From Pseudomonas sp. Irchel s3f7 (lineage in GTDB: Bacteria > Pseudomonadota > Gammaproteobacteria > Pseudomonadales > Pseudomonadaceae): DNA of 64,000 nucleotides. The DNA is taken from NCBI RefSeq assembly GCF_900187615.1, contig NZ_FYDO01000004.1, forward strand, positions 62,001-126,000. Direction: 5' to 3'. Of this stretch, positions 34,685 through 45,611 are shown piece by piece. The position numbers and the translations under genes were made by a program. The first letter of the stretch is position 1, and each line of letters begins with the position of its first letter. Under the pieces are notes generated by a model. The model worked only from the letters and a program-made list of their open reading frames with translations. It was not told the DNA's origin and ran no database searches.

Positions 34685-35266
34685 ATGGCCGCACAAGGCA
34701 AGCATGTCCCATTCACATTCAAGGCTATGGCTAGCTCGGCGGGTGGGTTCCTTATCGTTTGGGCTGCCATGAAGCTGCTCGACACCTGGTTCGACCTGAC
34801 GTTGTTAGCCGAGACCAAGGGCTGGCTGCTACGTTTTCGGGATTGGCTTTTGCTGGAAACGCCAATGCCGAATTGGTCTGCGCTGATGCTTGTCGCGATT
34901 TTAATCAGCACGCTGTCTGTCGCGCTTTACTACGCCCGCTTCACTGACGGCGCTAACGGCGAGTTACATGAGATAGAACGAAAAGTTTACAAAATGAACA
35001 ACCCTCAGTTTCCGCAATTGACGGATAACCAAACGCTACTGATGGAGGCGTTGGCCTATCATGCAAACTTCAGAAAAGTTGCAAATTTAGACTCGGTTTG
35101 CAAACTTGTTTCGCTCAGTACGTTAGAAGTTGAAACCGGTTTAAATCAACTTCAGGTTAAACGTCTTGTCAGGCGAAAAGTGACACGAGGGACGTTCGGC
35201 TCCACCGTCTTTGAACTTACCCTGGAGGGTAAGGATTATGCATTAGAGCGACTTGAGCTAACGTAA
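34685..35266 (+). CDS. Membrane-anchored protein with winged-helix-like tail, unknown function
   Basis: The 193-residue protein starts at ATG 34685 after a gagg-type site; an in-frame ATG at 34649 is possible. Two hydrophobic helices (about residues 17-32 and 62-84) enclose a short loop with Trp and Phe. The cytoplasmic tail from about residue 105 (QTLLMEALAYHANFRKVANLDSVC, then LNQLQVKRLVRRKVTRGTFGSTVFELTLEG) has the helix-helix-wing look of a small winged helix. I do not recognise a family. Membrane-bound regulators of this layout exist, but the role here is unproven. Confidence 0.5.
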   Translation: MAAQGKHVPFTFKAMASSAGGFLIVWAAMKLLDTWFDLTLLAETKGWLLRFRDWLLLETPMPNWSALMLVAILISTLSVALYYARFTDGANGELHEIERKVYKMNNPQFPQLTDNQTLLMEALAYHANFRKVANLDSVCKLVSLSTLEVETGLNQLQVKRLVRRKVTRGTFGSTVFELTLEGKDYALERLELT

Positions 35267-35505
35267 TATCGACACATGGGTCGTGACCCAGGCTGCTTTT
35301 TTGAGTGGCATTGTTCACCCTATGGGCGACATGATTCGCCCGAACGTTCGGTGAGTCAGCCTATCTCTCGAGAAAAACCACAGGACGAGCTATCTACGAC
35401 CACTGGTCGCATTCGCCGATCACAGGTAGCAAAAAATCAGAAACCCGCTATTACGTTAATAATTGCAATTTCATTCATTGCACATCGCCACAGGAACGCC
35501 CCAGG

Positions 35506-35913
35506 ATGCGAAACGCACTCAAGCATTCGAGACTCCGTTTTGGCTTTTTACTTTCTGTTATCTCAATAGGGCTGATCGCTTGCAGCAGCAACGATAATAT
35601 TAATACACCCAATAAAGAAATGACTCGACCACCTATCGATGATAGCGAGACTTCCTCTGTGCGTGTCACGACCAGCTGGATACGACACTCGCTTAGCCAA
35701 ACTGACTGCCTGAAACACGCCCGAGCGGCACTTACAAAAGCGAGATACTTTGTTGATGCAGGAGAAAGATCAGTCTTTGGGTTTCGTGAAGGCATGACTT
35801 TTTCGATCCGCTGCGACTACGAAGGCGTTGCTTTTTTAGCAGTGGCTTATCGCCAAAGACCCAGTACTCAAATCCAGGATCGGATCTTGAATGAAATAAC
35901 CAGGTTATTTTAA
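35506..35913 (+). CDS. Putative lipoprotein, unknown function
   Basis: The 135-residue protein has a basic N-terminus, a hydrophobic core and the lipobox-like LIACSSN with Cys near residue 26. Asn/Asp/Thr-rich residues follow, then a small alpha/beta domain with two cysteines (TDCLKHARAAL and SIRCDYEG) that could form a disulfide. The 240 bp before it and the gene itself are AT-richer than the neighbours. I do not recognise the family. Confidence 0.55.
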   Translation: MRNALKHSRLRFGFLLSVISIGLIACSSNDNINTPNKEMTRPPIDDSETSSVRVTTSWIRHSLSQTDCLKHARAALTKARYFVDAGERSVFGFREGMTFSIRCDYEGVAFLAVAYRQRPSTQIQDRILNEITRLF

Positions 35914-36067
35914 GGACTAAGGACAGAGGTAAAGGGGCTCGTCCACAGAAAGATCGAATGCAGGTCTGGACGGTACAAATGGCTCTATTTGACTTTGCCG
36001 CCTCAAGGATGAGGGAGAATGAGATACCGTGTTGAGCTGTCGATCTGTTCAACACCCAGGGAAATCA

Positions 36068-36955
36068 ATGCTGAGCTCACTTGTATCGAATGGCCAGTCA
36101 CTCACGCCGGCCCCATCAGAACGCTCGGTCCCATGGTGGAGCTTTACCAAAACAGTCCTGGCCGTGACGGCACTGTCTCTGGTGCGTGATGGGCTGGTGG
36201 GACTGGACGATCCGATCCTCGATCAACCTTTCACGTTGCGCCAGTTACTGCGGCATGAGGCCGGTCTCGCCGATTATGGCGAACTGGCGGAGTATCACAC
36301 TGCCGTTGCGAACAATGAGCCAGCCTGGTCGGCAGATCAAATGATGCAGCGCCTTGAGGGTGCTCGACTTCGATACAGTCCCGGAACCGCTTGGCGCTAC
36401 TCGAATGTCGGTTACTGGCTGATTGGAAAACTGATCGAACGGGTGACTGATCTTGCGCTTGAAGAGGCCGTGAGTCGACGTGCACTAACGCCCTTAGGCT
36501 TGTCGAGCGTTCGCTTCGCTAAAACGCGAGCAGATTTACAAGAAACCTCTCCTGGAAACCCACCGAATTATGACCCCGCCTGGGTCTATCACGGCCTGCT
36601 GATCGGTCCTCTTTCACAAGCGGCGCTATTGCTGGATCGACTGCTCACCGGACACCTTCTCCCCACGGACTTGCTCCAGGCAATGCAGACCGCACGAACA
36701 TTGGGCGGTCCGATTCCCGGACGTCCATGGGTTACACCGGGATATGGCCTTGGTGTAATGCAGGGCACAACTGAAGGCGGCTTGATCCTGTGCGGACACA
36801 CAGGCTGCGGGCCTGGAAGTGTCATTGCTGTTTACCGCATCAGCGACGGCGACCCCTCGGCTTGTTGCGCAGCGTTTGGGACAAATGTCAGTGAAGGCGC
36901 CGTCGAAGCACACGTCGTCGACCAATTGAAACAAGCCTTGCGGAACTACGTTTGA
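36068..36955 (+). CDS. Serine hydrolase of the class C beta-lactamase/EstB fold
   Basis: The 295-residue protein has the three penicillin-recognising motifs: SFTK (nucleophile Ser near residue 25), YSN near 106 and HTG near 243. There is no signal peptide, and the part before the nucleophile is about 30-50 residues shorter than in most family members, so the enzyme is either a short cytoplasmic variant or has lost its N-terminus. cagggaaatc before ATG 36068 favours this start. Such proteins are usually esterases or peptidases rather than antibiotic-resistance enzymes. The substrate is unknown. Confidence 0.75.
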   Translation: MLSSLVSNGQSLTPAPSERSVPWWSFTKTVLAVTALSLVRDGLVGLDDPILDQPFTLRQLLRHEAGLADYGELAEYHTAVANNEPAWSADQMMQRLEGARLRYSPGTAWRYSNVGYWLIGKLIERVTDLALEEAVSRRALTPLGLSSVRFAKTRADLQETSPGNPPNYDPAWVYHGLLIGPLSQAALLLDRLLTGHLLPTDLLQAMQTARTLGGPIPGRPWVTPGYGLGVMQGTTEGGLILCGHTGCGPGSVIAVYRISDGDPSACCAAFGTNVSEGAVEAHVVDQLKQALRNYV

Positions 36956-37120
36956 GGCGTCCGCGCCCTCATCGACTCCGCTCCCTTGATTCTCTCGACG
37001 TCAGTTTTTTGGGCCGATTGCCGTCCTTCGTGAAAGGGTTGAAAAAGATATGGCCTCCAAGGAATCGAACCGTCGCCCAGCGGTCCAACGCGGGTCTGGA
37101 CAACGGCGCCACGCGCCCGA

Positions 37121-37780
37121 ATGATCACCTGCCGACCGTCATTGCCCTTGGAGAGCCTTTTGTCAGCTGTCTTTTCGCGCCAATTTTTCCGGTGGGCGTT
37201 ACTGCTCTTTTGCGGTGGCGCCACGTCGCCTGCTCTCGCCTGCCCGACCGGGCAGTATCAAGTCAGCGTGGTCGCCTGCTTTTGTGCGCCAGGTTCCGAA
37301 GAGGACTTTGGGACGATCTTCAAAGACATGAACCTATTGGCGGCCTCGGGATTAGAGAACTGGATCGTGATGTCGCGCAACAACGCGGCAACGGGCGATG
37401 TTCTACCCATCCCGCTGAACATCCGGGCCCAACTCGAACCCTACTACGACATTCAAGTGCTCGACACGGCTCGCTACAAGGTCGGGGATGAAACGGAGCT
37501 GAACGCTGCCAATACCCTGCTGCAGAATCCCGATATCAATGCCGTCACCCTGGTAGACATCATCGTCTTTCGCGACGCTGAAGATGCACTCAACAATGTC
37601 GCGCTCTGGGCACATGAGTTGAAGCACGTGCAGCAATACCAGCAATGGGGCGTTCGCGAGTTTGCCACTCGCTACACCCGTGATTACTCAGCCGTCGAGG
37701 CGCCCGCCTACGAGATTCAAACCCAGGTGGGCAAAGCCTCGAGAGCCGCCGTCGAGCCGCAGACACCTCGAACACCATGA
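37121..37780 (+). CDS. Secreted DUF4157-like protein with HExxH motif
   Basis: The 219-residue protein has an N-terminal export signal (WALLLFCGGATSPALA) followed by ACPTGQYQVSVVACFCAPG with three nearby cysteines. A long acidic alpha/beta part leads to WAHELKHVQQY, a clear HExxH zinc-protease motif of the DUF4157 type. A second conserved stretch, FATRYTRDYSAVEAPAYE, supplies the acidic residue found downstream of the motif in this family. DUF4157 is found in cores of secreted toxins and in stand-alone putative metallopeptidases. The exact start is uncertain; a TTG near 37160 after GGAGAG is an alternative. Confidence 0.65.
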   Translation: MITCRPSLPLESLLSAVFSRQFFRWALLLFCGGATSPALACPTGQYQVSVVACFCAPGSEEDFGTIFKDMNLLAASGLENWIVMSRNNAATGDVLPIPLNIRAQLEPYYDIQVLDTARYKVGDETELNAANTLLQNPDINAVTLVDIIVFRDAEDALNNVALWAHELKHVQQYQQWGVREFATRYTRDYSAVEAPAYEIQTQVGKASRAAVEPQTPRTP

Positions 37781-37786
37781 GTTCTG

Positions 37787-38011
37787 TCAGTGATCGTCAG
37801 AACCACCGAAGCGCAAATCAAAGGCTATGTAATCCGACTGGAAAATATCCTGATCGGGTTTGAAATGCGCTTTGTGCTGTTGCCTGCTCCCGTTGCACGG
37901 GCCGTCATCCTGGATGGCATCGAAGGCACTTACACCGGTCAGCTCGGCGTTAAGATCGCCTTTAAGTCGCTCTGCACTCATATTGTTATTTTCCTTACGA
38001 CTGAAGGTCAT
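37787..38011 (-). CDS. Possible small protein of 74 residues or less, low confidence
   Basis: An open frame on the minus strand encodes MTFSRKENNN then MSAERLKGDLNAELTG and a polar remainder. An internal ATG with AAGGA about 10 nt upstream is a possible start giving 64 residues. The region is otherwise an empty 390-bp spacer between convergent genes, so the frame may be accidental. I know no relative. Confidence 0.25.
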   Translation of the reverse strand: MTFSRKENNNMSAERLKGDLNAELTGVSAFDAIQDDGPCNGSRQQHKAHFKPDQDIFQSDYIAFDLRFGGSDDH

Positions 38012-38170
38012 TCGGCCGGGCAGCGCACGGCCGATCGAAGATCGAAATGGGGGATTGCCACGCAGTTCGTAGGGAGGAGTTTATCGACGCGCAGCATGTC
38101 AACCTTTCTATCGGCGACAACGCGTTAGCATTTCATGACAATTTGTTTCCGCTGATCCGGTCCGCACCGA

Positions 38171-39727
38171 TCAGAGCATTTTCTCCAGACCGATTTTGTC
38201 GCTGAGCCAGGCTTTGAAACTGCGCCATGTTCCGCCGGGTTCCTCGTACAAGGTATGCAGTTGATCGTCGTCCTCCGTGACCCAGACGATTTCGCCTTTT
38301 TCCAGTCGGGCCTGATAACTCATCGCAGGCGCCATGCCCTCAAGCGCCAGCTCGCGCACGTAGCCGGCCAACTCGGCGCTGTCGACCAGCACCCCGACTT
38401 CGGTGTTCCAAAACACAGAACGCGGGTCGAAATTGAACGAGCCGATGAACACTTTTTGCAGGTCCATAATCATGGCCTTGGTGTGCAGGCTAGAGTCCGA
38501 GCCACCACTGAAGCCAAACGATGAAGCGCGACCGGGGTCGTCCGGCTGGCGCCGCAGCTCATAGAGCTTCACGCCGTGTTCGAGCAGGGTCTTGCGGTAA
38601 GGCGCATAGCCGCCATGCACCGCTGGCACGTCGGTAGCTTCCAGCGAGTTGGTCAACAGGCGTACCTCCACACCGGCATCGGCACGACCGAGCAAATAGT
38701 GCATGCCCGGCTGCTGCGGGACGAAATACGCCGAGATCATGATCAGTTCTTTATCGACGCTATCTAGCTCAGGCCGCAGTTGCGTGGCCATCAATAGCGA
38801 GCGGGCCGGCTCGTCGTCGGCCAGTACCTTGCTCGGGGCGTCCCACATTGCCTTGCCGTGGGCCCAGATCAGTTGCTTGCGCCAGGTGGCGAGTTGCGGC
38901 TTGGACCGGTAGGTCATGAGATGGTCGTACAAAGCCTTGTTCTCGGTACGCGAAGTCAGGAGCGATTGATCCAGACGCTGGCGGCTCTTGGCCAGGTCTT
39001 CGGCGGTTGGCTTGTTGATCAGGAAGTCGCTGATCGGCTGGCTCAGGGTGCTGTTCCAGTACTGATCAAAGCTCACGCCCAACTGCCCGGCAACCGGGCC
39101 GATGCACAGCAGGTCCATGTCGGTGAAGTTTAGGTCGGGCTTGGCGTCAAAATACTCATCGCCCAGGTTACGACCGCCGACGATGGCGACACTGTTGTCG
39201 GCCAGCCACAGTTTGTTGTGCATGCGCCGGTGCTGTTGGGAAAGATCGAGCAGACGGCCCATGGCTCGGGTCACCATGGTGCTGCGTCCCAGATGCAGCG
39301 GGTTGAACACACGGATATGGATGTTCGGGTGCACGGCCAATGTAGCGATGACTTCTTCCCGGCCGTCACTGGCAGTGTCATCGAGCAGGATGCGTACGCG
39401 TACACCGCGATCGGCGGCCAGCAGCATTTCACGCACCAGTGCCCGGGTGCTGAGACCGTTGTGCACGATGTAGTACTGCAGATCGACGCTTTTTTGCGCA
39501 TTGCGGATCAACTCGGCGCGCGCCCGGAACGCTTCACTGCTGTTGGGCAGCAAGCGAAATCCGGAGCGCCCTTCCTGCGGTGCGGCTTGCGCCTGGATCG
39601 AGCGCCCGAAAGCCGATTCGCTGGCAGGCATCACCGAGCTGTAGTCATGGGGCAAACGCGTGGGAGTGGCACAGCCAGCGAGCACCAGTGCGACCAACAC
39701 GGCGGGAATGAACCGGAAGATGGGCAA
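38171..39727 (-). CDS. Phospholipase D/cardiolipin-synthase-like lipoprotein
   Basis: The 518-residue protein has a lipoprotein signal (LVLAGC, Cys near residue 19) and two PLD domains, each with a complete HKD motif: HNKLWLADN followed by IVGGRN near 160, and HTKAMIMD followed by IGSFNFD near 420. The superfamily transfers or hydrolyses phosphatidyl groups; this lipoprotein branch resembles ClsC-type cardiolipin synthases. It should sit on the periplasmic side of the envelope. It stands alone between the HExxH protein and the hybrid kinase, all separated by more than 130 bp. Confidence 0.9.
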   Translation of the reverse strand: MPIFRFIPAVLVALVLAGCATPTRLPHDYSSVMPASESAFGRSIQAQAAPQEGRSGFRLLPNSSEAFRARAELIRNAQKSVDLQYYIVHNGLSTRALVREMLLAADRGVRVRILLDDTASDGREEVIATLAVHPNIHIRVFNPLHLGRSTMVTRAMGRLLDLSQQHRRMHNKLWLADNSVAIVGGRNLGDEYFDAKPDLNFTDMDLLCIGPVAGQLGVSFDQYWNSTLSQPISDFLINKPTAEDLAKSRQRLDQSLLTSRTENKALYDHLMTYRSKPQLATWRKQLIWAHGKAMWDAPSKVLADDEPARSLLMATQLRPELDSVDKELIMISAYFVPQQPGMHYLLGRADAGVEVRLLTNSLEATDVPAVHGGYAPYRKTLLEHGVKLYELRRQPDDPGRASSFGFSGGSDSSLHTKAMIMDLQKVFIGSFNFDPRSVFWNTEVGVLVDSAELAGYVRELALEGMAPAMSYQARLEKGEIVWVTEDDDQLHTLYEEPGGTWRSFKAWLSDKIGLEKML

Positions 39728-39866
39728 AGGCTCGTCCTCGCTGGATGTGTTCTGACCTCAGGAACCCGCCTATGGTTACGACCCCACGGCAATCTGCACG
39801 CCTGATTTCAGTAAAGCCCGGTTCAGCCAGCGTGTCGAAGTTTCCGACCATTCCCCCCAGAATGGA

Positions 39867-42800
39867 TCAAGACAGGTTTTCGAGTAACTCCAGTGCCTGA
39901 TCGAAATCGAAGCTCTCCGCTTGCTGAACAACCCGGTGCAACTGCTCGACGACCCGAGGGCCTGACGCCAGCCCCTGCAGTTCGTGCAGGGCAGTCAGCG
40001 CCAGGGTGTCGCTCTCGGCCAGCAGATGCCGGACGTGGGCCAATTGCGCCTGCCATTCGCTATTGAAGGGTGCGGTGACGGCGTCTATGGGCGCTGTCGG
40101 TTCGGTCAGCACCGATAAGCCTTCCAGCACGATGGCCAGGCAGCGTTCGACCTCCACCAGCGAATCTGTCAGGTCCTGCCCTGCGCCACCGTTCAGGCAC
40201 GCCTGTTCCAGGACGCCGGCGTCGTTCGCCAGTTCAATCGCACCGATGTTACCGGCCGTCCCGCGCAAGGTGTGGGCCAATCGGATTGCCACCTTCGGAT
40301 CGCTATCAGCTCGGGCCGCCAGGAACTCGGCGCTAAAAGACTGCTGGCTGGCGCAAAACTTGCGCAGCAGGCGCAAGTAGAGCTCAACCTTGCCCATACA
40401 CGTGCTCAGGCCTGCACTCAAATCAATACCGGGAAGGCTGGCCGGCAGCACGTCTGTAGACTCCGTCGTCAGCGGCGAAATGACGGCAACAGGAGCGCCG
40501 CGACCCGCTCCCGGATGTATCCACCGGGCCAACGTGGCGAACATGTCTTCGACGTTCAAGGGTTTGGAGATGTGATCGTTCATGCCGCAGGCAAGCGCCC
40601 GTTCGCGGTCCCCCGCCATGGCGTCGGCGGTCATGGCGATCACCGGCAGATTCGCCCAACGAGGCTGCTCGCGTATTTTGCGGGTCGCGGTGTACCCGTC
40701 CATCACCGGCATCTGGCAGTCCATCAACACACCATCGAAGTCCGAGTCCCGCTCCAACTGGTCGAGCGCTTCCTTGCCATGATTGGCCAGCAACAACTCG
40801 ATACCGGCGCTCTCCAGCAGTTCACACGCCAGTTCGCGGTTCAGCTCATTGTCTTCCACCAGCAACAGTCGCGCGCCACGCAGGCTCGCCATGGCGCTGG
40901 TGCTCTGGTCGGTGCGCTTGTTGGCCCGGGTGTCGACGTGGGGGATTTTTCCCAGCACGGTGCCCAGCGCCTCCAGCAACGTCGACGGCGTCACCGGTTT
41001 CGTCAGTACCACCGGCAATTGAATGCCGTGCCGGCTGGCTTCTTCGCGAGCCTCTTCGCGACCAAAAGCAGTGACCATGATCACTGACGGCGTTTTCACC
41101 AGTTTGGCGGCCTGCATCTGCCGCACCGTCTCCACGCCATCCATGCCGGGCATGCGCCAATCCATCAGCACCAGGTCATAGGGCAGCCCCTTGGTTTCGG
41201 CTTCCACCAACATGGCCAGTGCGGCTCGACCACTTTGCGCGACGTCCACTTCGACACCAAAACCGCGCGCCATGGTGGACAGAATCTCGCGCGCCGTGGC
41301 GTTGTCGTCGACAACCAGCACACGGCTACCCACCAATTCGTCGGCGGTCAACATGCGGCGTAGATGGGCGTCGCGCTGCACGCCCACGCTTACCTCGAAA
41401 TGAAAAGTGGACCCTATGCCCGGCTCGCTCTCCACCCAGATGGTCCCGCCCATCAGCTCCACCAGATGCTTGGAGATGGCCAGGCCCAACCCGGTGCCGC
41501 CGTATTTACGCGTGGTGGAACTGTCGGCCTGGCTGAACGGTTGAAACATGCGCGAGCATTGCTCGGCGCTCATGCCGATCCCGCTGTCGCGCATCCAGAA
41601 ATGCAGTTGCGCCTGCTCACCTTCGGCGCTTCGCAGTTCTGCACCGAGCACAATCTCGCCCTGCTCGGTGAACTTCGTCGCATTGTTGCCCAGGTTGATC
41701 AGCACCTGGCCCAGGCGCAACGGATCGCCGACTAACGCGGTCGGCAGTTCAGGTGCCGTGTTGAACAGCAATTCCAGACCTTTGTCCTCGGCTTTCAGGC
41801 CAATCATGCTGGCGAACCCGTCGAGCACGTCCTCGAGATGGAAAGGAATGTGTTCGAGGTTCATCTTGCCGGCCTCGATTCTGGAGAAGTCGAGGATATC
41901 GTTGATGATGCCCAGCAGGCTTTCGGCCGAGCGATGGACCTTCTCGATGTAGTTACGCTGCCGGTGGTCGAGTTCGGTTCGCAACGCCAGGTGGCTCATG
42001 CCGATGATGGCATTCATCGGAGTGCGGATTTCGTGGCTCATGGTGGCCAGGAAGTCGCTTTTGGCCCGGGTCGCCTCCTCCGCGGCCTCGCGTGCGCGCT
42101 GCACCTCGGCCTCGGCGGTCTTGCGATCGGTGATGTCAAAGTACCAATTGGCATCCATGCCCCGCTCTCCCAGTGTCATCGAGACAGCCGACACCAGTAC
42201 GTCAAAGCGTTCACCACCGGCGCGCTGCATCGTGGTCTCGAAATTCAGCACCTGACCTTGCGAGGCCGCAGCGAGAAAGCGCTGGCGTGCCTGCGGGTCG
42301 ACCCAGAACTGCGCCGGATCCGTCCCCTCCAGTTCCGCCAGACGGGTTCCGAACAAACTGTTGAACTGCGGATTGCAGTAGCTCGGACGCCCATCGAAGT
42401 CTCTGATCACCATGGCCACCGGGCTGCTGTCGAGCACGGCGCGCAACTGGGACTCACTGGCTTTGAGCGCCGCTTGCAACTGACGGCGCTCACTGACATC
42501 ACGCACCGAAGCGCACACGCAGGTTTCACCCCCGTCCAGACTCGGCAGGTGCGACAGGCTGATCTCGGCCGAAAAGTGGCTACCGTCCTTGCGCACGCCT
42601 TGCAGGTCATCCAGATAGCTTCCCATCTGTCGAGTGTCGCCGTGGGCCACGAACTCCTTGCGCAGACCCACGTGGTGCTCTCGACTGGCAACGGGCACCA
42701 GACGTTCGATTTTCTCGCCAATCAACTCACCGGCCGCGTAACCGAACAGTTGATCCAGTTGGCGATTGGTTCGCAGGATCTTTCCGTCGGCATCCACCAC

Positions 42801-44264
42801 CAGCATGCCGTCCGGGGCCGCTTCGATGATCCCGCGATACCAGGCCTCGGTCGCACGCAAGGCCGACTGCTGGGTTTCGAGCGCCTTGGCCTGTTCTTCC
42901 AGTTGCAGCGCCTGTTCCGCCATTTCATTGGCCTGGCGACGGGTTTCTGCCAACAGCGTCTTGACCGCCTGGTTACGCTCCAGAATCGCCATCGCGGCAG
43001 CCAGGCGTGGCGTGGCCTCATGCAACAGCTGTAATTCGCGCTCGCCCAACGGCTCCAGACCGGCCAGTTCGAGTACGCCCAGCAGCCGCTCGCCGCGCAC
43101 GATGGGTTGCAGCAGCAAACAACTCGCTGTCATCTCGCCAAGCGGCGAGTGCAAACGCCATTGATGCTCCGGCAGCGCCTGAAACTGACGTGGCTGACGA
43201 TCCACCGCGCACTGCCCCAACAGACCATCGCCGAACAGGACTTGTGCCTCAGGCGGTCGCTCGGCATCGGTCGCATAACGGCCCATCAGCGAAAGCGTGC
43301 CGGCGTCCTCGTTCGCGCTGTAAAGCACCCCTTGGCAGATTCCGTGCAGGCCGGCCATGCATTGCAGAAACACCTGCGCCAACTCGGCGGGCGTTTCAGC
43401 CTGTTGCAGATCAACCTGCAACTGGGCGGTATGCGACTTGATCCAGCGCTGGTGCTCCAGCTGTTGGGACTCGCTCTGCAGTTTGGCGATGGCCCGTGCC
43501 AGGTCGCCCGTTTCGTTATTCATGTCGGTGTGAGGGATCGGCTGATCCAGCTGCCCGGCGGCCAATTGGTCCACGGCCACCCGCACCCGGTTGAGCGGAT
43601 TGCGTATCGATTGGCTGACCAGCCAGGCCAGCAGCAGCGCCAGCGACAGGCCTCCGAACAACAATATGTAGGTCAGCAGGGTGCTGCGTTCGGCATAGTC
43701 GGCAATGTCCTTGGCCGTGTCGCGAATCGAGGCTTCCTTGATCTGGGCGATCGCGTACAAAAGGGTGTCGGCCTGCTGAGCCAGTTGCTGGAACTCACTG
43801 CTATTGAGCAGCACCAACGCCTGACTCTGCTGGCCCTGATCGATCAATTGAAAGGCGTGATCGCCATGGCGCTGCAACTGTTGCAGCAACAGGTCGAACT
43901 CGGCGAGACGTGCCAGATTCTCCGCACGCCGCAGGGTCACTTTGGCCTGGGCCAGCGCGAGCTGCAGCCGATTCTGGATGTCACGCAACTGCTGCAGGGA
44001 TTCGACGCGGATCGATGCGCTGTCGGTGCCTACCGCACGCTGCAGTGCTTGCATCATATGGGGCAGTTGAACCCGCGCTTCATGCAAGTACTCCATGCCC
44101 ACCAGTTCCTGCAGGTAGAGTTTCTGCATGTCCTGCTCCAGCGAATGCTGGGTCCGCAGGCTTTGTACACCGAGCACCAGCACCAACAGCAGTAGCGCGG
44201 AAAACCCCAGAATCAGTTTGTGCAGAAGCGCAAGGCGCTCAAGCAGGGTGCGCAATCCGGCCAT
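39867..44264 (-). CDS. Hybrid sensor histidine kinase (HAMP-GAF-PAS-PAS-HK-REC-REC-HPt)
   Basis: The 1465-residue inner-membrane protein starts with a membrane helix (about 15-36), a periplasmic four-helix bundle, a second helix (about 190-212) and a HAMP domain. A GAF domain (about 290-430), a coiled coil, and two PAS domains (about 465-590 and 595-720) follow. The kinase H-box SHEIRTPMN has its His near 742. REC1 has [10 protein letters not shown] (Asp near 1034), REC2 has VLMDCQMPV (Asp near 1181), and the HPt domain has [11 protein letters not shown] (His near 1330). It is a complete internal phosphorelay. An HD-GYP response regulator gene lies 57 bp upstream in the same direction and is the likely partner. 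Confidence 0.93.
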   Translation of the reverse strand: MAGLRTLLERLALLHKLILGFSALLLLVLVLGVQSLRTQHSLEQDMQKLYLQELVGMEYLHEARVQLPHMMQALQRAVGTDSASIRVESLQQLRDIQNRLQLALAQAKVTLRRAENLARLAEFDLLLQQLQRHGDHAFQLIDQGQQSQALVLLNSSEFQQLAQQADTLLYAIAQIKEASIRDTAKDIADYAERSTLLTYILLFGGLSLALLLAWLVSQSIRNPLNRVRVAVDQLAAGQLDQPIPHTDMNNETGDLARAIAKLQSESQQLEHQRWIKSHTAQLQVDLQQAETPAELAQVFLQCMAGLHGICQGVLYSANEDAGTLSLMGRYATDAERPPEAQVLFGDGLLGQCAVDRQPRQFQALPEHQWRLHSPLGEMTASCLLLQPIVRGERLLGVLELAGLEPLGERELQLLHEATPRLAAAMAILERNQAVKTLLAETRRQANEMAEQALQLEEQAKALETQQSALRATEAWYRGIIEAAPDGMLVVDADGKILRTNRQLDQLFGYAAGELIGEKIERLVPVASREHHVGLRKEFVAHGDTRQMGSYLDDLQGVRKDGSHFSAEISLSHLPSLDGGETCVCASVRDVSERRQLQAALKASESQLRAVLDSSPVAMVIRDFDGRPSYCNPQFNSLFGTRLAELEGTDPAQFWVDPQARQRFLAAASQGQVLNFETTMQRAGGERFDVLVSAVSMTLGERGMDANWYFDITDRKTAEAEVQRAREAAEEATRAKSDFLATMSHEIRTPMNAIIGMSHLALRTELDHRQRNYIEKVHRSAESLLGIINDILDFSRIEAGKMNLEHIPFHLEDVLDGFASMIGLKAEDKGLELLFNTAPELPTALVGDPLRLGQVLINLGNNATKFTEQGEIVLGAELRSAEGEQAQLHFWMRDSGIGMSAEQCSRMFQPFSQADSSTTRKYGGTGLGLAISKHLVELMGGTIWVESEPGIGSTFHFEVSVGVQRDAHLRRMLTADELVGSRVLVVDDNATAREILSTMARGFGVEVDVAQSGRAALAMLVEAETKGLPYDLVLMDWRMPGMDGVETVRQMQAAKLVKTPSVIMVTAFGREEAREEASRHGIQLPVVLTKPVTPSTLLEALGTVLGKIPHVDTRANKRTDQSTSAMASLRGARLLLVEDNELNRELACELLESAGIELLLANHGKEALDQLERDSDFDGVLMDCQMPVMDGYTATRKIREQPRWANLPVIAMTADAMAGDRERALACGMNDHISKPLNVEDMFATLARWIHPGAGRGAPVAVISPLTTESTDVLPASLPGIDLSAGLSTCMGKVELYLRLLRKFCASQQSFSAEFLAARADSDPKVAIRLAHTLRGTAGNIGAIELANDAGVLEQACLNGGAGQDLTDSLVEVERCLAIVLEGLSVLTEPTAPIDAVTAPFNSEWQAQLAHVRHLLAESDTLALTALHELQGLASGPRVVEQLHRVVQQAESFDFDQALELLENLS

Positions 44265-44321
44265 GGCCTGTCCTCGTGATCCTGATAAAAATACGGGTGA
44301 AGGGAGTGGAAAGTACCGGGT

Positions 44322-45479
44322 TCAAGGCGTCTGGCCGCTACGTTCCAGGGCGGCCTGTTTGGCTGCCATGTCCTGATTGGTGTCGGCGAAACGCTCGGCA
44401 ATGGCCTGGAACTGTTCAACGCAGGCCAGGAAAGCGTCGCAGATGTCCGGATCAAAGTGGCTGCCTCGCCCCTGCCGAATAATCTCGACGGCCTGCTCGT
44501 GGGGCATTCCGGATTTATAGACCCGACGGCTGATCAGCGCGTCATAGACATCGGCCACCGCCATCAACCGGGCGCTGATGGGAATATCGTCAGCCGCCAG
44601 CCCCTGCGGGTACCCGCTGCCGTCCCATTTCTCCTGGTGACTGTAGGCAATCTCCTTGGCCAGAACGAGGAAGTCGACGCGAATGCCGAGCGCATCCTCG
44701 GCATGCTGGATGGCGTCACGCCCCAACGTTGTATGAGTCTTCATGATCTCGAACTCTTCCTCGGTGAAGCGTCCTGGCTTGAGGAGGATATGGTCGGGAA
44801 TGCCGATCTTGCCGATGTCGTGCAGCGGCGCCGACTTGAAGAGCAGCTCGATGGTCTCCTCGCTGAGGAAGGGACTGAAACGCGGATGATCGCGCAGATG
44901 CTCGGCCAGCACCTTGATGTAATGCTGAGTCCGGCGGATATGGTTGCCGGTTTCGTTATCGCGCGTCTCGGCCAGTGAAGCCATGGCCTGGATCGCCACG
45001 TCCTGGATCGCAGTCACTTCACGGGTCCGGCGCTCGACTTCTTTTTCCAGATAGTCGTTGTGATCGCGCAGGAAGTCCTTCGCCGCCTTGAGTTTGAGTT
45101 GGGTATCCACCCGCGCCAGAACCAGCGCCGGTCTGATGGGTTTGGTGATGTAGTCGACGGCCCCGAGCTCCAGGCCATGGATCTCATCTTCGGTTCCGGC
45201 CATGGCCGTCAGAAAGATGATCGGAATATCACAGGTGCGCGGGTCGCGCTTGAGCCGCTCTGCCACTTCATGGCCGGACATTCCGGGCATCATGATGTCG
45301 AGCAGGATCAGGTCCGGTAGCGTATCGCCTTGCAATACCCGCAAAGCCTTTTCGCCACTATTGGCGGCCTTGACCCGGTATTTATCCTTGAGCAGATCGG
45401 TCATCAGCATCAGGTTATCGGGCGTGTCATCGACCACCAGGAGGGTAGGCGCACTGTAACGACTCTGTTCGACACTCAT
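44322..45479 (-). CDS. HD-GYP response regulator (c-di-GMP phosphodiesterase type)
   Basis: The 385-residue protein has an N-terminal receiver with phospho-acceptor Asp61 (LLDIMMPGMSG) and a C-terminal HD-GYP domain with His220-Asp221 (LHDIGK), His249 and GYP at 289-291. The paired histidines before the GYP segment read His281-Gln282 instead of His-His, so one expected metal ligand is replaced. It precedes the hybrid kinase gene by 57 bp on the same strand, forming a two-component pair. ATG 45479 is chosen; 45509 is also possible. The C-terminal half is a close paralogue of the gene at the left edge. Control of c-di-GMP would affect Alg44, but that link is inference. Confidence 0.9.
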   Translation of the reverse strand: MSVEQSRYSAPTLLVVDDTPDNLMLMTDLLKDKYRVKAANSGEKALRVLQGDTLPDLILLDIMMPGMSGHEVAERLKRDPRTCDIPIIFLTAMAGTEDEIHGLELGAVDYITKPIRPALVLARVDTQLKLKAAKDFLRDHNDYLEKEVERRTREVTAIQDVAIQAMASLAETRDNETGNHIRRTQHYIKVLAEHLRDHPRFSPFLSEETIELLFKSAPLHDIGKIGIPDHILLKPGRFTEEEFEIMKTHTTLGRDAIQHAEDALGIRVDFLVLAKEIAYSHQEKWDGSGYPQGLAADDIPISARLMAVADVYDALISRRVYKSGMPHEQAVEIIRQGRGSHFDPDICDAFLACVEQFQAIAERFADTNQDMAAKQAALERSGQTP

Positions 45480-45611
45480 GGCCGGCGGCTCCCTGTCAGA
45501 TATCGGCATCCCAAGGCGACATTTTCACCCCGGCGAAACAGAGTTTAGCTGCCATACTTGCGTATCGCCTACCCGCGTAGCACATGATTCAGGCAATCAA
45601 TCGCTTGACGA

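Noticed and set aside
37050-37071. tRNA-like T-loop sequence (reverse complement GGTTCGATTCC) on the minus strand
   Set aside because: The T stem has mismatches and I could not fold a D arm, anticodon arm or acceptor stem around it.
36952-37120. Open frames on both strands before the HExxH protein
   Set aside because: They overlap each other, lack ribosome sites and carry no recognisable motif, so they look like chance frames.
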